A stretch of DNA of 64,000 nt. Source: Glycomyces tenuis DSM 44171. GTDB taxonomy: Bacteria > Actinomycetota > Actinomycetes > Mycobacteriales > Micromonosporaceae. Under the pieces are notes generated by a model, which saw only the letters and a program-made list of their open reading frames with translations, searched no databases and had not been told where the DNA came from. This document shows, one piece after another, positions 1-7,324 of the stretch; the stretch's first letter is position 1; each line of letters starts with the position of its first letter. Location: positions 124,001 to 188,000 of the forward strand of contig NZ_ATYW01000015.1 in assembly GCF_000427885.1 (NCBI RefSeq). The letters run 5' to 3'. Made by a program: the position numbers and the translations under genes.

Positions 1-158
1 GCCGACTGGAGCGAGGGCTCGTCGGTTCACTGAGAGCGGTCGCGATGAGGACAGCGCAGCGAAGGCGGCTCGCGGGCGGCGCGGTGCCCTGCCGGGAACG
101 GCGGTCGTCCACGGAGACGGGTCCGCGCAGAGCCGGAGCCGTCCGCAGGTGCTCCCGC

Positions 159-653
159 TCATCCGAGCAGGTCGAGTCCTTGCCGTCCCCTCGCCGCGGC
201 ATGGCGTGCCACCGCCTGCGGAAGGAAGCGGTCGTGGCCCCAGTCGATCGCGGCCGACGCCGCGGGCCGGAACTCGCAGCGCATCCGAATGCCGTGGTCC
301 CCGTCGTCGCTGACGATCGTATGGTCCCAGGCGTCCCGCGGGTCTTCCGTCGACAACCAGCTGTAGGTCGTCACCTGCACGCCCTCGAAGCTGCCGGGGG
401 TCCGCAGGAGCGTGTTGCCGAGCACCTCCGCGAAGACCGCGCCTCGCACTCCCGTCTCCTCGACGGTCTCCCGGACCGCCGCCTCGGCCGGGGTCTCGTT
501 CGGGTGCGCCCCGCCGCCGGGGACCTGGACTCCGGCCTCCGGATGGTCCCGGTGCACCAGCACCAGGACCTCGACCGGTCGTCCCGGCGATGATCGAAGC
601 ACGTATGCGGCGGCCCGCTGGCGGAAGGCCATCGGCGTCGGGGGTGTGGACAT
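159..653 (-). CDS. Nudix hydrolase
   Basis: A 164-residue protein with a complete Nudix box at about residues 48-69: G, five residues, E, seven residues, then RE-x-x-EE-x-G-V. The family hydrolyses a nucleoside diphosphate linked to another group, using Mg2+ held by the glutamates of this box. The substrate cannot be read from the sequence; the length and single domain fit a small cytoplasmic house-cleaning or sugar-nucleotide hydrolase. It has no signal peptide or membrane segment. It lies upstream of nothing obviously related on the same strand (next is a small unknown gene at 697-909). The first 158 bases of the window hold no supportable gene. Confidence 0.88.
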   Translation of the reverse strand: MSTPPTPMAFRQRAAAYVLRSSPGRPVEVLVLVHRDHPEAGVQVPGGGAHPNETPAEAAVRETVEETGVRGAVFAEVLGNTLLRTPGSFEGVQVTTYSWLSTEDPRDAWDHTIVSDDGDHGIRMRCEFRPAASAAIDWGHDRFLPQAVARHAAARGRQGLDLLG

Positions 654-696
654 CTCACCAGTTTCGCAAAGCCGCCTGTGCGGCGGCGGATCGAGT

Positions 697-909
697 TCAG
701 AAGAGCCGTTCGCGGGCTCGCGCGATGGCCGCGTCGGCCGCTTCGCGCTGCTCGGCGGTGAGGCGCTCGGCCACGTCGAGGAGGTCGAGGCCGACGACCT
801 GGAGCTGCTCGGGCAGGTGGAGGTCGCTGGCCAGGCGCGGGACGGGGCGCCTGGGCTCGCCTTCGGCCTCGGCGCACACGTCGGCCAGCGCCTGGACGAG
901 CGCGTGCAT
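697..909 (-). CDS. Small hypothetical protein behind the Bax1-like gene
   Basis: An ATG at 909 gives 70 residues. The same frame stays open upstream with convincing coding bias, and a CTG at 1011 would give about 104 residues beginning just past the stop of the preceding Bax-inhibitor-like gene; I see no ATG or GTG in that extension. The protein is soluble and helical, ends in an Ala/Glu/Arg-rich helix, and has no motif I recognise. It probably shares a transcript with the membrane protein at 1014-1832. The function is unknown and the start is uncertain. Confidence 0.55.
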   Translation of the reverse strand: MHALVQALADVCAEAEGEPRRPVPRLASDLHLPEQLQVVGLDLLDVAERLTAEQREAADAAIARARERLF

Positions 910-1013
910 CGACTCGGCCCGGCCGCCTGAGGACCAGCGAGCGGGCGACCAGTGGCGCGTGCCTTCGACGACGCGCCCGATCGCCCGCTCCAGGCTCGGT
1001 TCGGTGCTCAGGA

Positions 1014-1832
1014 CTACTCCTGGAAGTAGCTCAGCAGCCGCAGCAGGTTCCAGTACAGGAAGATCAGCCCGGCGGTGAGGCCGAAGGCCCCGGCCCAGGC
1101 GTACTTCTTGGGGGCGCCGGCGGCGGCCGACTGCTCGATCATGTCGAAGTCGAGGATGAACGAGAACGCCGCCCACAGGGTGATGGCGATGGCGATGATC
1201 CACTGGAGCGCCGAGACCGACTCGCCGGGGGCGGCGAACAGGCCGAGGTCGGCGCCGAACATGCTGCCGACGAAGTTCACGAGGGTCAGCGCGAGGATGC
1301 CGAAGCCGGCGCCGACGATGACCTTGGTGAACATCGGGGAGTTCTTGAGGATGCGGAACTTGTACAGCGCCAGCATGCCGCCGAACACCAGGACCGTCGC
1401 GAGCAGCGCGTTGACGACGATGCCCGGGTACATGTTCTCGAAGACGGCGCTGACGCCGCCGAGGAGGAGGCCCTGTCCGATCGCGTAGACGAAGCACACG
1501 ATGGGGTTCATCACGGGCCTGAACATCGAGAACAGGATGACGCCGATGCCGACGACGGCGCCGATGCCGCCGAGGGTGAACGCCATCGAGACGGCGCTCT
1601 CGTCGCCGCTCTCGATGCCGCCGGCGACCATGCTCCAGGTGACGATGGCGGCGACGAAGGTCGCGCCGATCAGGGCGACGGTGCGGACGATGACATCGTC
1701 GATCCGCATGGTCTGCACCTGCGGCGCCTGGGTCATCTGCCCGTAATGCCCGTACGCCGCGCCCATGTGCTGCTGCTCGTTGTACTGGGTCTTCATCATG
1801 TTTCTGAGGGATGAGTTTCTGCTCTGAGGCAT
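1014..1832 (-). CDS. Bax inhibitor-1/YccA family membrane protein
   Basis: A 272-residue polytopic membrane protein. After a soluble N-terminus of about 45 residues rich in Gln, Tyr and Met, there are about seven hydrophobic segments, the typical topology of the Bax1-I (TMBIM/YccA) family. The last segments carry the family's aspartates (DFDMIE near residue 230). Members act as pH-sensitive Ca2+ leak channels or regulators of membrane proteases; which applies here is unknown. The start at 1832 has AGGA eight bases upstream. The Gln/Tyr-rich N-terminal tail is common in actinobacterial homologues. Confidence 0.88.
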   Translation of the reverse strand: MPQSRNSSLRNMMKTQYNEQQHMGAAYGHYGQMTQAPQVQTMRIDDVIVRTVALIGATFVAAIVTWSMVAGGIESGDESAVSMAFTLGGIGAVVGIGVILFSMFRPVMNPIVCFVYAIGQGLLLGGVSAVFENMYPGIVVNALLATVLVFGGMLALYKFRILKNSPMFTKVIVGAGFGILALTLVNFVGSMFGADLGLFAAPGESVSALQWIIAIAITLWAAFSFILDFDMIEQSAAAGAPKKYAWAGAFGLTAGLIFLYWNLLRLLSYFQE

Positions 1833-1896
1833 GTCTGCGGTCCTCCGTATATGTCAGGGCCTTACCAACACTATCCGGTCGCTGCCCGAACGCGTA

Positions 1897-1931
1897 GGAG
1901 CGGCGGGGGATGCCGTTCCCTCCGCCGCTCC
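1897..1931 (-). terminator. Hairpin terminator after the 5'-nucleotidase gene
   Basis: Perfect 10-bp arms (GGAGCGGCGG at 1897-1906, CCGCCGCTCC at 1922-1931) lie just beyond the stop of the nucleotidase gene on the minus strand. There is no U-run, as is usual in high-GC actinobacteria. Confidence 0.6.
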
Positions 1932-1940
1932 GCGGTGTCG

Positions 1941-3650
1941 CTAGATGACGTTCACTCTGCCGGGTTCGGGGGCCGCGACCGGCCCTTCCGCCGAGGAGTG
2001 CTCGGCGAACCACGCTTCGAGGGCGACGAGGTCGACCTCGCCGAACAGGCGGTTCTGGCCTTCGGCCAGGACGTGGAAGGAGTCGCCGCCGTCGGCCAGG
2101 AAGGAGTTGACCGTCACGCGGTAGGTCTGCTCGGCGGCGATCGGCTCGCCGTTCAGCATGAGCGAGTCGGCCACGATCTGGTCGGTGCCCTCCAGGGAGG
2201 TGTCCCAGGTATAGGTGAAGCCCTCGGAGACCTGGAGGAACAGGGTCGTCTCCCGGTCCTCGCCCGGGAGCTGCTGCTGGAGCATCGTCAGGATCTGCGC
2301 CCCGGTGAGGTCCATGGTGACCAGGTAGTTGTTGAACGGCTGGACGCTGAACAGCTCCGCGTAGGTCACGACGCCGTCCTCGCCGTGGAGCAGGTCGGCT
2401 CTGACGCCGCCGGGGTTCATGAACGCGATCTCGGCGCCGCCGAGGCCGGGGTCGGCGGTGCGGTCGAGCTGGGCGTCGGCGATGAGGCTGCCGAGGGCGA
2501 ACTCCTCGGCGCGGGTGTCGCCGCGGGTGATGTCCTCGCTGATGTGGCCGACGACGCGGTTGGCGACCTCCTCGACGTCGTCCTGGTAGCCGGCGATGAG
2601 CTCGGACTGGGCGGCGTCGGGCTCGACGTCGCGTTCGACGACGGTGTTGGAGCCGGTCACCGAGGAGCGGACGATGTCCTTGGTGCGCCTGTCGTAGGTG
2701 GCCTCGATCTCGGTGAACACGCGGCCGTAGGAGGACGCGGAGGTGACCATGCGGGGCTGCCCGGCCGGGTCGGGCACCGAGCAGACGTACTCCTGGTGGG
2801 TGTGGCCGGTGACGACGATGTCGATCTCGGAGCTCATCTGCTCGGCGATGTCGACGATGGGGCCGGACATGCCGACGCCGGAGCCGTCGAGGGACTCGCA
2901 TTCGTGTCCGGTGTCCTCTTCGACGGGGTAGCCGCCTTCGTGGAGGAGCACCACGATCGAGTTGACGCCCTTGTCGCGCAGCTCCTCGGCGTACTTGTCG
3001 GCGGTCTCGACCTCGTCGAGGAACTCGATCCCCTCGATGCCGGACTCGGCGACGATGTCGCCGGTGCCCTCGAGGGTCATGCCGATGAAGCCGACCTTGA
3101 CGCCGCCGCGGAACTGCTTGATCCAGTACGGCTCGAGGACCGGCTCGCCGGTGTCCTCGTCGACGACGTTGGCGCCCAGGTAGGGGAATTCGGCGCCCGC
3201 GTAGTCGTCCTCGCCTTCGATGTGGCGGTAGAGGTCGTCGATGCCCTTGTCGAACTCGTGGTTGCCGACCGAGGAGACCTCGACGCCCATGGCGCCCAGC
3301 GACTCGATCGTCGGCTCGTCGCCGAAGGCGGCCGACAGGAACGGGCTGGCGCCGATGAGGTCGCCGGCGGCGACGGTGGTGCTGTAGCGCTCGCCCTCGC
3401 GGGCCTCGGCGAGGTGGGTGGCGAGGTATTCGGCGCCGCCCGCGGGCACTTCGACGCCGTTCTCGTCGGGGTGGGTGAGCCCTTCGCCGGCTTCGATGTT
3501 GCCGTGGAAGTCGTTGATGGCGAGCAGTTGGAGGTCGACCTCGCGGCCGTGCCCGTGGCCCCCGCCGCTCGACCAGCCGCCGGCGGCGAGGGTGGCGGCC
3601 GCCAGTCCGGCCGCGGCGAGCGCCGCGGTCAGGCGGCGTCTGGGTTTCAT
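1941..3650 (-). CDS. Secreted 5'-nucleotidase / cyclic phosphodiesterase (UshA family)
   Basis: About 569 residues. A basic N-terminus and Ala/Leu-rich stretch form a signal peptide, followed by a His/Gly linker. The calcineurin-like metallophosphatase domain has all metal motifs: NDFHGN near residue 46, AGDLIGASP, VGNHEFDKG, and TGHTHQ. The C-terminal 5'-nucleotidase domain binds the nucleoside (NPGGVRADL and the YAELFSVQPF region). The family removes phosphate from extracellular nucleotides or cyclic nucleotides. The ATG at 3650 is preferred because GGGAGAG sits about 11 bases upstream; the ATG at 3659 would be only about 2 bases from it. It appears monocistronic, with its own hairpin terminator. 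Confidence 0.92.
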   Translation of the reverse strand: MKPRRRLTAALAAAGLAAATLAAGGWSSGGGHGHGREVDLQLLAINDFHGNIEAGEGLTHPDENGVEVPAGGAEYLATHLAEAREGERYSTTVAAGDLIGASPFLSAAFGDEPTIESLGAMGVEVSSVGNHEFDKGIDDLYRHIEGEDDYAGAEFPYLGANVVDEDTGEPVLEPYWIKQFRGGVKVGFIGMTLEGTGDIVAESGIEGIEFLDEVETADKYAEELRDKGVNSIVVLLHEGGYPVEEDTGHECESLDGSGVGMSGPIVDIAEQMSSEIDIVVTGHTHQEYVCSVPDPAGQPRMVTSASSYGRVFTEIEATYDRRTKDIVRSSVTGSNTVVERDVEPDAAQSELIAGYQDDVEEVANRVVGHISEDITRGDTRAEEFALGSLIADAQLDRTADPGLGGAEIAFMNPGGVRADLLHGEDGVVTYAELFSVQPFNNYLVTMDLTGAQILTMLQQQLPGEDRETTLFLQVSEGFTYTWDTSLEGTDQIVADSLMLNGEPIAAEQTYRVTVNSFLADGGDSFHVLAEGQNRLFGEVDLVALEAWFAEHSSAEGPVAAPEPGRVNVI

Positions 3651-4066
3651 GGTGAACATGGCTCTCCCGAATTCAGTGTGGGGACGGCGCGGGGCTCCTC
3701 GCTCCGGTCATGATCCAATCATGGGACGCTTGCGTCTTCGTCAATACAACATAACGGACGGGCGAAGCCCGCATAACGGCTCCGCGCGACCCGCGAGAAG
3801 GCTTTCCGTTACCACGGTCGGCTGATTCGCGCACCCCCCACTCCCGCATTGTGGGAGTAGTCGATTGTGTTCAATTCCCTTGGGGCACAACAGAATGTTA
3901 CCGCCCCGTAACTTCCATATGTCCACAAAGCTTACCCTTGCCCCATCCGATAACGGTTGCTACAGTCACTCCGAGAAAGTTTCAGATAACAGCTCGTCGT
4001 GTCTTGGTGGGGACCGCTGACCGAGCGGTGGACGGGCGAGCCCCGACTGCCCGCAGGGGGTACCCT
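3651..4066. other. Divergent intergenic region
   Basis: About 415 bp without a convincing gene, less GC-rich than its surroundings. It must hold the promoters of the leftward nucleotidase gene and the rightward acyl-CoA dehydrogenase gene. A small hairpin, ACTCCC (3840-3845) with GGGAGT (3853-3858), lies in the middle. ORFs crossing it have poor codon bias. Confidence 0.6.
3938..3966 (+). promoter_or_regulatory. Candidate promoter of the acyl-CoA dehydrogenase gene
   Basis: TTGCCC (3938-3943), a 17-base spacer and TACAGT (3961-3966) resemble a housekeeping promoter. It would leave a leader of about 95 bases before the ATG at 4067. Pattern match only. Confidence 0.4.
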
Positions 4067-5260
4067 ATGACCGGTTACTTCACCGACGACCAACACGACG
4101 TCCTGCGAAAAGAGGTCCGGGACTTCGCCGAACGCGAAGTCAGGCCCCGCATCCCCGAAATGGAAGCCACGAAGTCCGTCCACCACCGATTGTCGAGGAT
4201 GATCGCACGCCAAGGCTGGCTCGGGGTCACCATCGGCCGCGAGTACGGCGGGATGGGCATGGGGCACTTGGCCAAGACCATCATCATCGAGGAGCTCTCG
4301 CGCGTCTCCGGCGCCATGGGAGCGATGGTGCAGGCCTCGCAGCTCGGGGTCGCCAAGATCCTCCACTTCGGCAACGAGATGCAGAAGCGGACCTGGCTCC
4401 CCGTCATCGCCTCCGGGCGGTGCCTGCCGACCATCGCGGTCACCGAGAGCGCCTCGGGCGGCCACGTCCTGGGCATGCAGGCCACCGCCGTCAGAGACGG
4501 CGGCGACTACATCTTGAACGGCCACAAGGTCTTCGTCGGCAACAGCCACGTCGGCGACGTCCACGGCGTCGTGGTCCGCACCGGACCGGGCTCGAAGGGC
4601 CTGTCGGCGTTCCTGGTCGAATCCGACCGGGCCGGCTTCGCGCTGGCCCCCCAGCAGCCGACGATGGGCCTGCACGGATTCAGCTTCGGCGAGCTGGTGT
4701 TCGACAACTGCCGCGTGCCGGCCACCAACATGCTCGGCACCGAGGGCGACGGGCTCTCGGTCGCCTACTCCTCTTCAATCCTCTATGGACGTGCGAACTT
4801 GACGGCCGTGTCGCTCGGGATCCACCAGGCGATCCTCGACGCCACCGTCGCCTACGCCTCGGAGCGGACCCTCTACGGCAAGCCCCTCCACGAATTGGAC
4901 AACATCAAGCAGAAGATCGGGCAGATCCAGTCGCGGCTGATGACGGCCAGGATCACCGCCTACCACGCGGTGCACCTGCTCGACCAGGGCCTGCCGTGCG
5001 ACGTGGAACTGATGAACGCCAAGCTCGTCAACGTCGAGTCCGCACTCGACTCGGCGAGGGAGGCCATGGAGATCCACGCCGCCGCCGGGCTCTCGACCGA
5101 GCGCCCCGTCGAGCGGTACCTCAGGGACGCCTTCCACATCTTCGCGCCCGCGGGCACCTCGGACATCCAGCGGCTGCGGCTGGCCGAGGAGGCGCTGGGG
5201 CGCTCCCGGGGCCAGTGGTCCGAGCGGATCGTGGGCGGAGATCCGGTCGCCGTCGGCTAG
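4067..5260 (+). CDS. Acyl-CoA dehydrogenase-like flavoprotein
   Basis: 397 residues with the three-part acyl-CoA dehydrogenase fold: an all-alpha N-terminal domain, a central beta domain with the FAD-binding ITVTES-like stretch (AVTESASGGH near residue 125), and a C-terminal helical domain ending in the FAD-contacting AGTSDIQRL segment. The ATG at 4067 follows AGGGGG; the longer upstream frame lacks coding bias. The position usually holding the catalytic base (E in EGTxxIQ) reads A, and the alternative glutamate site of the isovaleryl/long-chain type also appears absent (GRANL). It may be catalytically altered or use another residue. It stands alone between an intergenic region and a convergent hairpin. 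Confidence 0.88.
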   Translation: MTGYFTDDQHDVLRKEVRDFAEREVRPRIPEMEATKSVHHRLSRMIARQGWLGVTIGREYGGMGMGHLAKTIIIEELSRVSGAMGAMVQASQLGVAKILHFGNEMQKRTWLPVIASGRCLPTIAVTESASGGHVLGMQATAVRDGGDYILNGHKVFVGNSHVGDVHGVVVRTGPGSKGLSAFLVESDRAGFALAPQQPTMGLHGFSFGELVFDNCRVPATNMLGTEGDGLSVAYSSSILYGRANLTAVSLGIHQAILDATVAYASERTLYGKPLHELDNIKQKIGQIQSRLMTARITAYHAVHLLDQGLPCDVELMNAKLVNVESALDSAREAMEIHAAAGLSTERPVERYLRDAFHIFAPAGTSDIQRLRLAEEALGRSRGQWSERIVGGDPVAVG

Positions 5261-5312
5261 GGCAGGTCTGGAGGGATCGGCCAGACCATGCCCGAATCGA
5301 CGGCGATGAACG

Positions 5313-5342
5313 CAGAGGAGGCGGCATACGCTGCCTCCTCTG
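5313..5342. terminator. Bidirectional hairpin terminator
   Basis: Perfect 10-bp arms CAGAGGAGGC (5313-5322) and GCCTCCTCTG (5333-5342) with a 10-base loop lie between the stops of two convergent genes, the dehydrogenase and the GAF gene. Confidence 0.7.
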
Positions 5343-5343
5343 T

Positions 5344-5925
5344 CTACGCGCCCGTCCCGCCGCTGGCGTTCCGCTCACGGATCCGGTCCATGACCTTGGC
5401 GGCCATGGACTTGATGACGTCCAGACCGGGGCGACCCCACTCGTGGGTCTCGGTGTCGACCACGCACACCGTCCCCAGGGTGTTGCCGTCGTCGTCGATC
5501 AGGGGCGCGCCCAGATAGGAGCGGATCCCGATCTTGTCGACCACCGGGTTGCCCGCGAAGCGCGGGTAGTCGCACACGTCCCCGAGCACGAGGGCCTTGC
5601 CGCGCACCACCACGTGCGGGCAGTAGCCGTGGTCGCGGTCCATCTCCCGGCCGACCTCGGGCGGCGGCTCGGCACCGGCGAGGGCCTGTGAGGCGGCGTC
5701 GGGCGCGGGCGCGGCCAGTCCCGCGAAGTACTGGCGGTCCTCGTCGATGAAGTTCACCATCGCATAAGGCGCACCGGTGATCTCGGTGAGCTCCTTGGCG
5801 AGGTCGTCGAACTCGGGATCGGGCTGATCGCCGATCCCCAGCTCGCGCAGCCGCCGCACCCGCTCGGGCGCGGTGGGGTCGTCGGGCGTGATGGTGAGTC
5901 TGAAGTCTTGTTCCGAAGTGGTCAT
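5344..5925 (-). CDS. GAF-domain sensor protein at the end of the conservon
   Basis: 193 residues forming essentially one GAF domain. An N-terminal helical lead (RVRRLRELGI) precedes the fold; the sheet and ligand pocket run through MVNFIDEDRQYFAGL, a GYCPHVV stretch and YLGAPLIDDDGNTLGTVCV. GAF domains bind small ligands or haem; the Cys residues in the pocket leave redox or haem sensing possible, which is inference. It follows the conservon GTPase gene directly, with AGGAGAGG before its ATG, so it is probably the last gene of that operon. Confidence 0.85.
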   Translation of the reverse strand: MTTSEQDFRLTITPDDPTAPERVRRLRELGIGDQPDPEFDDLAKELTEITGAPYAMVNFIDEDRQYFAGLAAPAPDAASQALAGAEPPPEVGREMDRDHGYCPHVVVRGKALVLGDVCDYPRFAGNPVVDKIGIRSYLGAPLIDDDGNTLGTVCVVDTETHEWGRPGLDVIKSMAAKVMDRIRERNASGGTGA

Positions 5926-6541
5926 GCACCTCTCCTAACGGGGCGGTCGCGGCAGCGGCCGACATCAGATGCTTGGTCAACGTGACCAGCACCAACGTAG
6001 CGGAGCGAGGATCGCGCGCGTCGCAGCAGACGATCGGGATATTCGGTTTGAGGTCCAGCGCGGCCCGCACTTCCTCCGAGTCGTAGTGGTACGACCCGTC
6101 GAACTCGTTGACCGCCACGATGAACGGCGTGCCGCGCCGCTCGAAGAAATCGAGCGCCGGGAAGCAGTCCTCCAGCCGACGGGTGTCGGCCAGCACCACC
6201 GCGCCGAACGCGCCGTCGGACAGCTCGTTCCACATGAACCAGAACCGGTCCTGGCCGGGCGTGCCGAACAGGTACAGGATATGCCGCACATCGAGCGTGA
6301 TGCGTCCGAAGTCGAGGGCGACGGTGGTGGTCACCTTCTCCCCCAGGCCGGTCAGGTCGTCGGTGCCGATGCTGGCCGTGGTGATGGTCTCCTCGGTGCT
6401 GAGCGGCTCGATCTCGCTCACGGCACCGACGAACGTGGTCTTGCCGACCCCGAAGCCCCCTGCGACGAGGAGTTTGATGGCGGTGGGCAAGGCTTGCGGT
6501 TGTTGTGCAGGCGAGCGGTCAGAGTCGCCGTTGTAGGCCAT
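5375..6541 (-). CDS. Conservon GTPase (CvnD-like), reading frame without its expected stop
   Basis: The first ~200 residues are a complete conservon ATP/GTP-binding protein: a P-loop GFGVGKTT at residues 29-36, a switch region with TTVALDFGRI, a G3-like FGTPGQDRF and an NEFDG motif near residue 123. These MglA-like small GTPases work with roadblock proteins downstream of the conservon sensor kinase. The family normally ends near 5940, but this frame has no stop there and runs on for about 186 residues out of phase through the whole GAF gene. That tail is Arg/Pro-rich frame-shadow sequence. One base fewer in the G run at 5940-5943 would create a TAG just before the GAF ribosome-binding site. 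It overlaps the DUF742 gene by 23 bases. Confidence 0.8.
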   Translation of the reverse strand: MAYNGDSDRSPAQQPQALPTAIKLLVAGGFGVGKTTFVGAVSEIEPLSTEETITTASIGTDDLTGLGEKVTTTVALDFGRITLDVRHILYLFGTPGQDRFWFMWNELSDGAFGAVVLADTRRLEDCFPALDFFERRGTPFIVAVNEFDGSYHYDSEEVRAALDLKPNIPIVCCDARDPRSATLVLVTLTKHLMSAAAATAPLGEVHDHFGTRLQTHHHARRPHRARAGAAAARAGDRRSARSRVRRPRQGAHRDHRCALCDGELHRRGPPVLRGTGRARARRRLTGPRRCRAAARGRPGDGPRPRLLPARGGARQGPRARGRVRLPALRGQPGGRQDRDPLLSGRAPDRRRRQHPGDGVRGRHRDPRVGSPRSGRHQVHGRQGHGPDP

Positions 6542-6890
6542 TGAGGAGTGCCTCCAATACGGTTCGGTCGGTGGGATCGATGGCGGGGTCGGGCGAGTGG
6601 GCGGTCACGGCGCCGCAATCGACGAGGTCGGACAGCAACACCTTGATGACCATGGCGGGGAGCCGCAGGTGGGCCGACACTTCGGCCACCGAGATCGGCT
6701 CCCTGCACAGCAACAGCGCTTCGGCGTGCTCCGCCTCCAACTGCGAGGGCCTCAGCTGCCCGGTCGACCGGACCAGCGAGAGCAGGTCCAGCTTCGCGGT
6801 CGGGGCGGTGCGTCCATTGCTGACCGTGTACGGGCGGACCAGCGGACCGGCGTCGTCGTCGAGCAGCGGATGGTCCTCGTAGTCGGACAT
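6519..6890 (-). CDS. DUF742 protein (CvnC-like)
   Basis: 123 residues spanning the DUF742 family: an acidic N-terminus, the LVRPYTVSNGRT motif near residue 17, then a winged-helix-like part with SVAEVSAHLRLP and VKVLLSDLVDCG. In conservons it sits between the roadblock protein and the GTPase and is thought to link sensor output to the GTPase; its biochemistry is poorly known. Its ATG overlaps the roadblock stop (TGATG) and its 3' end overlaps the GTPase gene, indicating translational coupling. Confidence 0.92.
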   Translation of the reverse strand: MSDYEDHPLLDDDAGPLVRPYTVSNGRTAPTAKLDLLSLVRSTGQLRPSQLEAEHAEALLLCREPISVAEVSAHLRLPAMVIKVLLSDLVDCGAVTAHSPDPAIDPTDRTVLEALLNGLQRRL

Positions 6891-7324
6891 CAGCCCACCA
6901 TTTCACCGCTGGTGGCCGCGGGGCGGCGAACGGGCGTCTCCAGGTAGGGACGCACGCTCTTGACCAGGATCGACATCTCGTATCCCAGGACGCCGGCGTC
7001 GGCCTCGCGCCCGGCCGTCACCGCCAGGACCGCGCCGGAGCCGGCGGTGGAGACGAACAGCAGCGTGTCGTCGAGCTCGGCCACCACCTGCCTGACGCCG
7101 CCGTTCGAGCCGAACTGGGCGCCCGCGCTTCTCGCCAGGGAGAACATGCCCGAGGCGATGGCGGAGAGCTGGTCGGCCTGGTCGGTGCCGAGGCCGTGGA
7201 ACGCCTTCTTGATGCCGTCCGAGGACAGCAGGAGGGCACTGCGGGTATGGGGCACCCGCTTGATCAGACCGGCCAGCAGCCAGCCGAGATCCGTCGCTTG
7301 CGCCGCTGCCTCATCGCCTGCCAT
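6890..7324 (-). CDS. Roadblock/LC7-domain protein (CvnB-like)
   Basis: 144 residues, a single roadblock/LC7 domain with the family pattern LDWLLxxLxxRVPxTRSALLLSSDG at the start and AELDDTLLFVSTAGSGAVLAV in the later strands. In bacteria these MglB-like proteins act as partners or activators of the small GTPase encoded two genes downstream. The start codon overlaps the stop of the sensor kinase gene (TAATG) and the stop overlaps the next ATG, so the whole set is one translationally coupled operon. Confidence 0.92.
   Translation of the reverse strand: MAGDEAAAQATDLGWLLAGLIKRVPHTRSALLLSSDGIKKAFHGLGTDQADQLSAIASGMFSLARSAGAQFGSNGGVRQVVAELDDTLLFVSTAGSGAVLAVTAGREADAGVLGYEMSILVKSVRPYLETPVRRPAATSGEMVG

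Noticed and set aside
1851-3713. Long plus-strand frame over the 5'-nucleotidase gene
   Set aside because: It is the antisense shadow of a complete conserved gene; composition is Gly/Asp/Val-rich without any domain.
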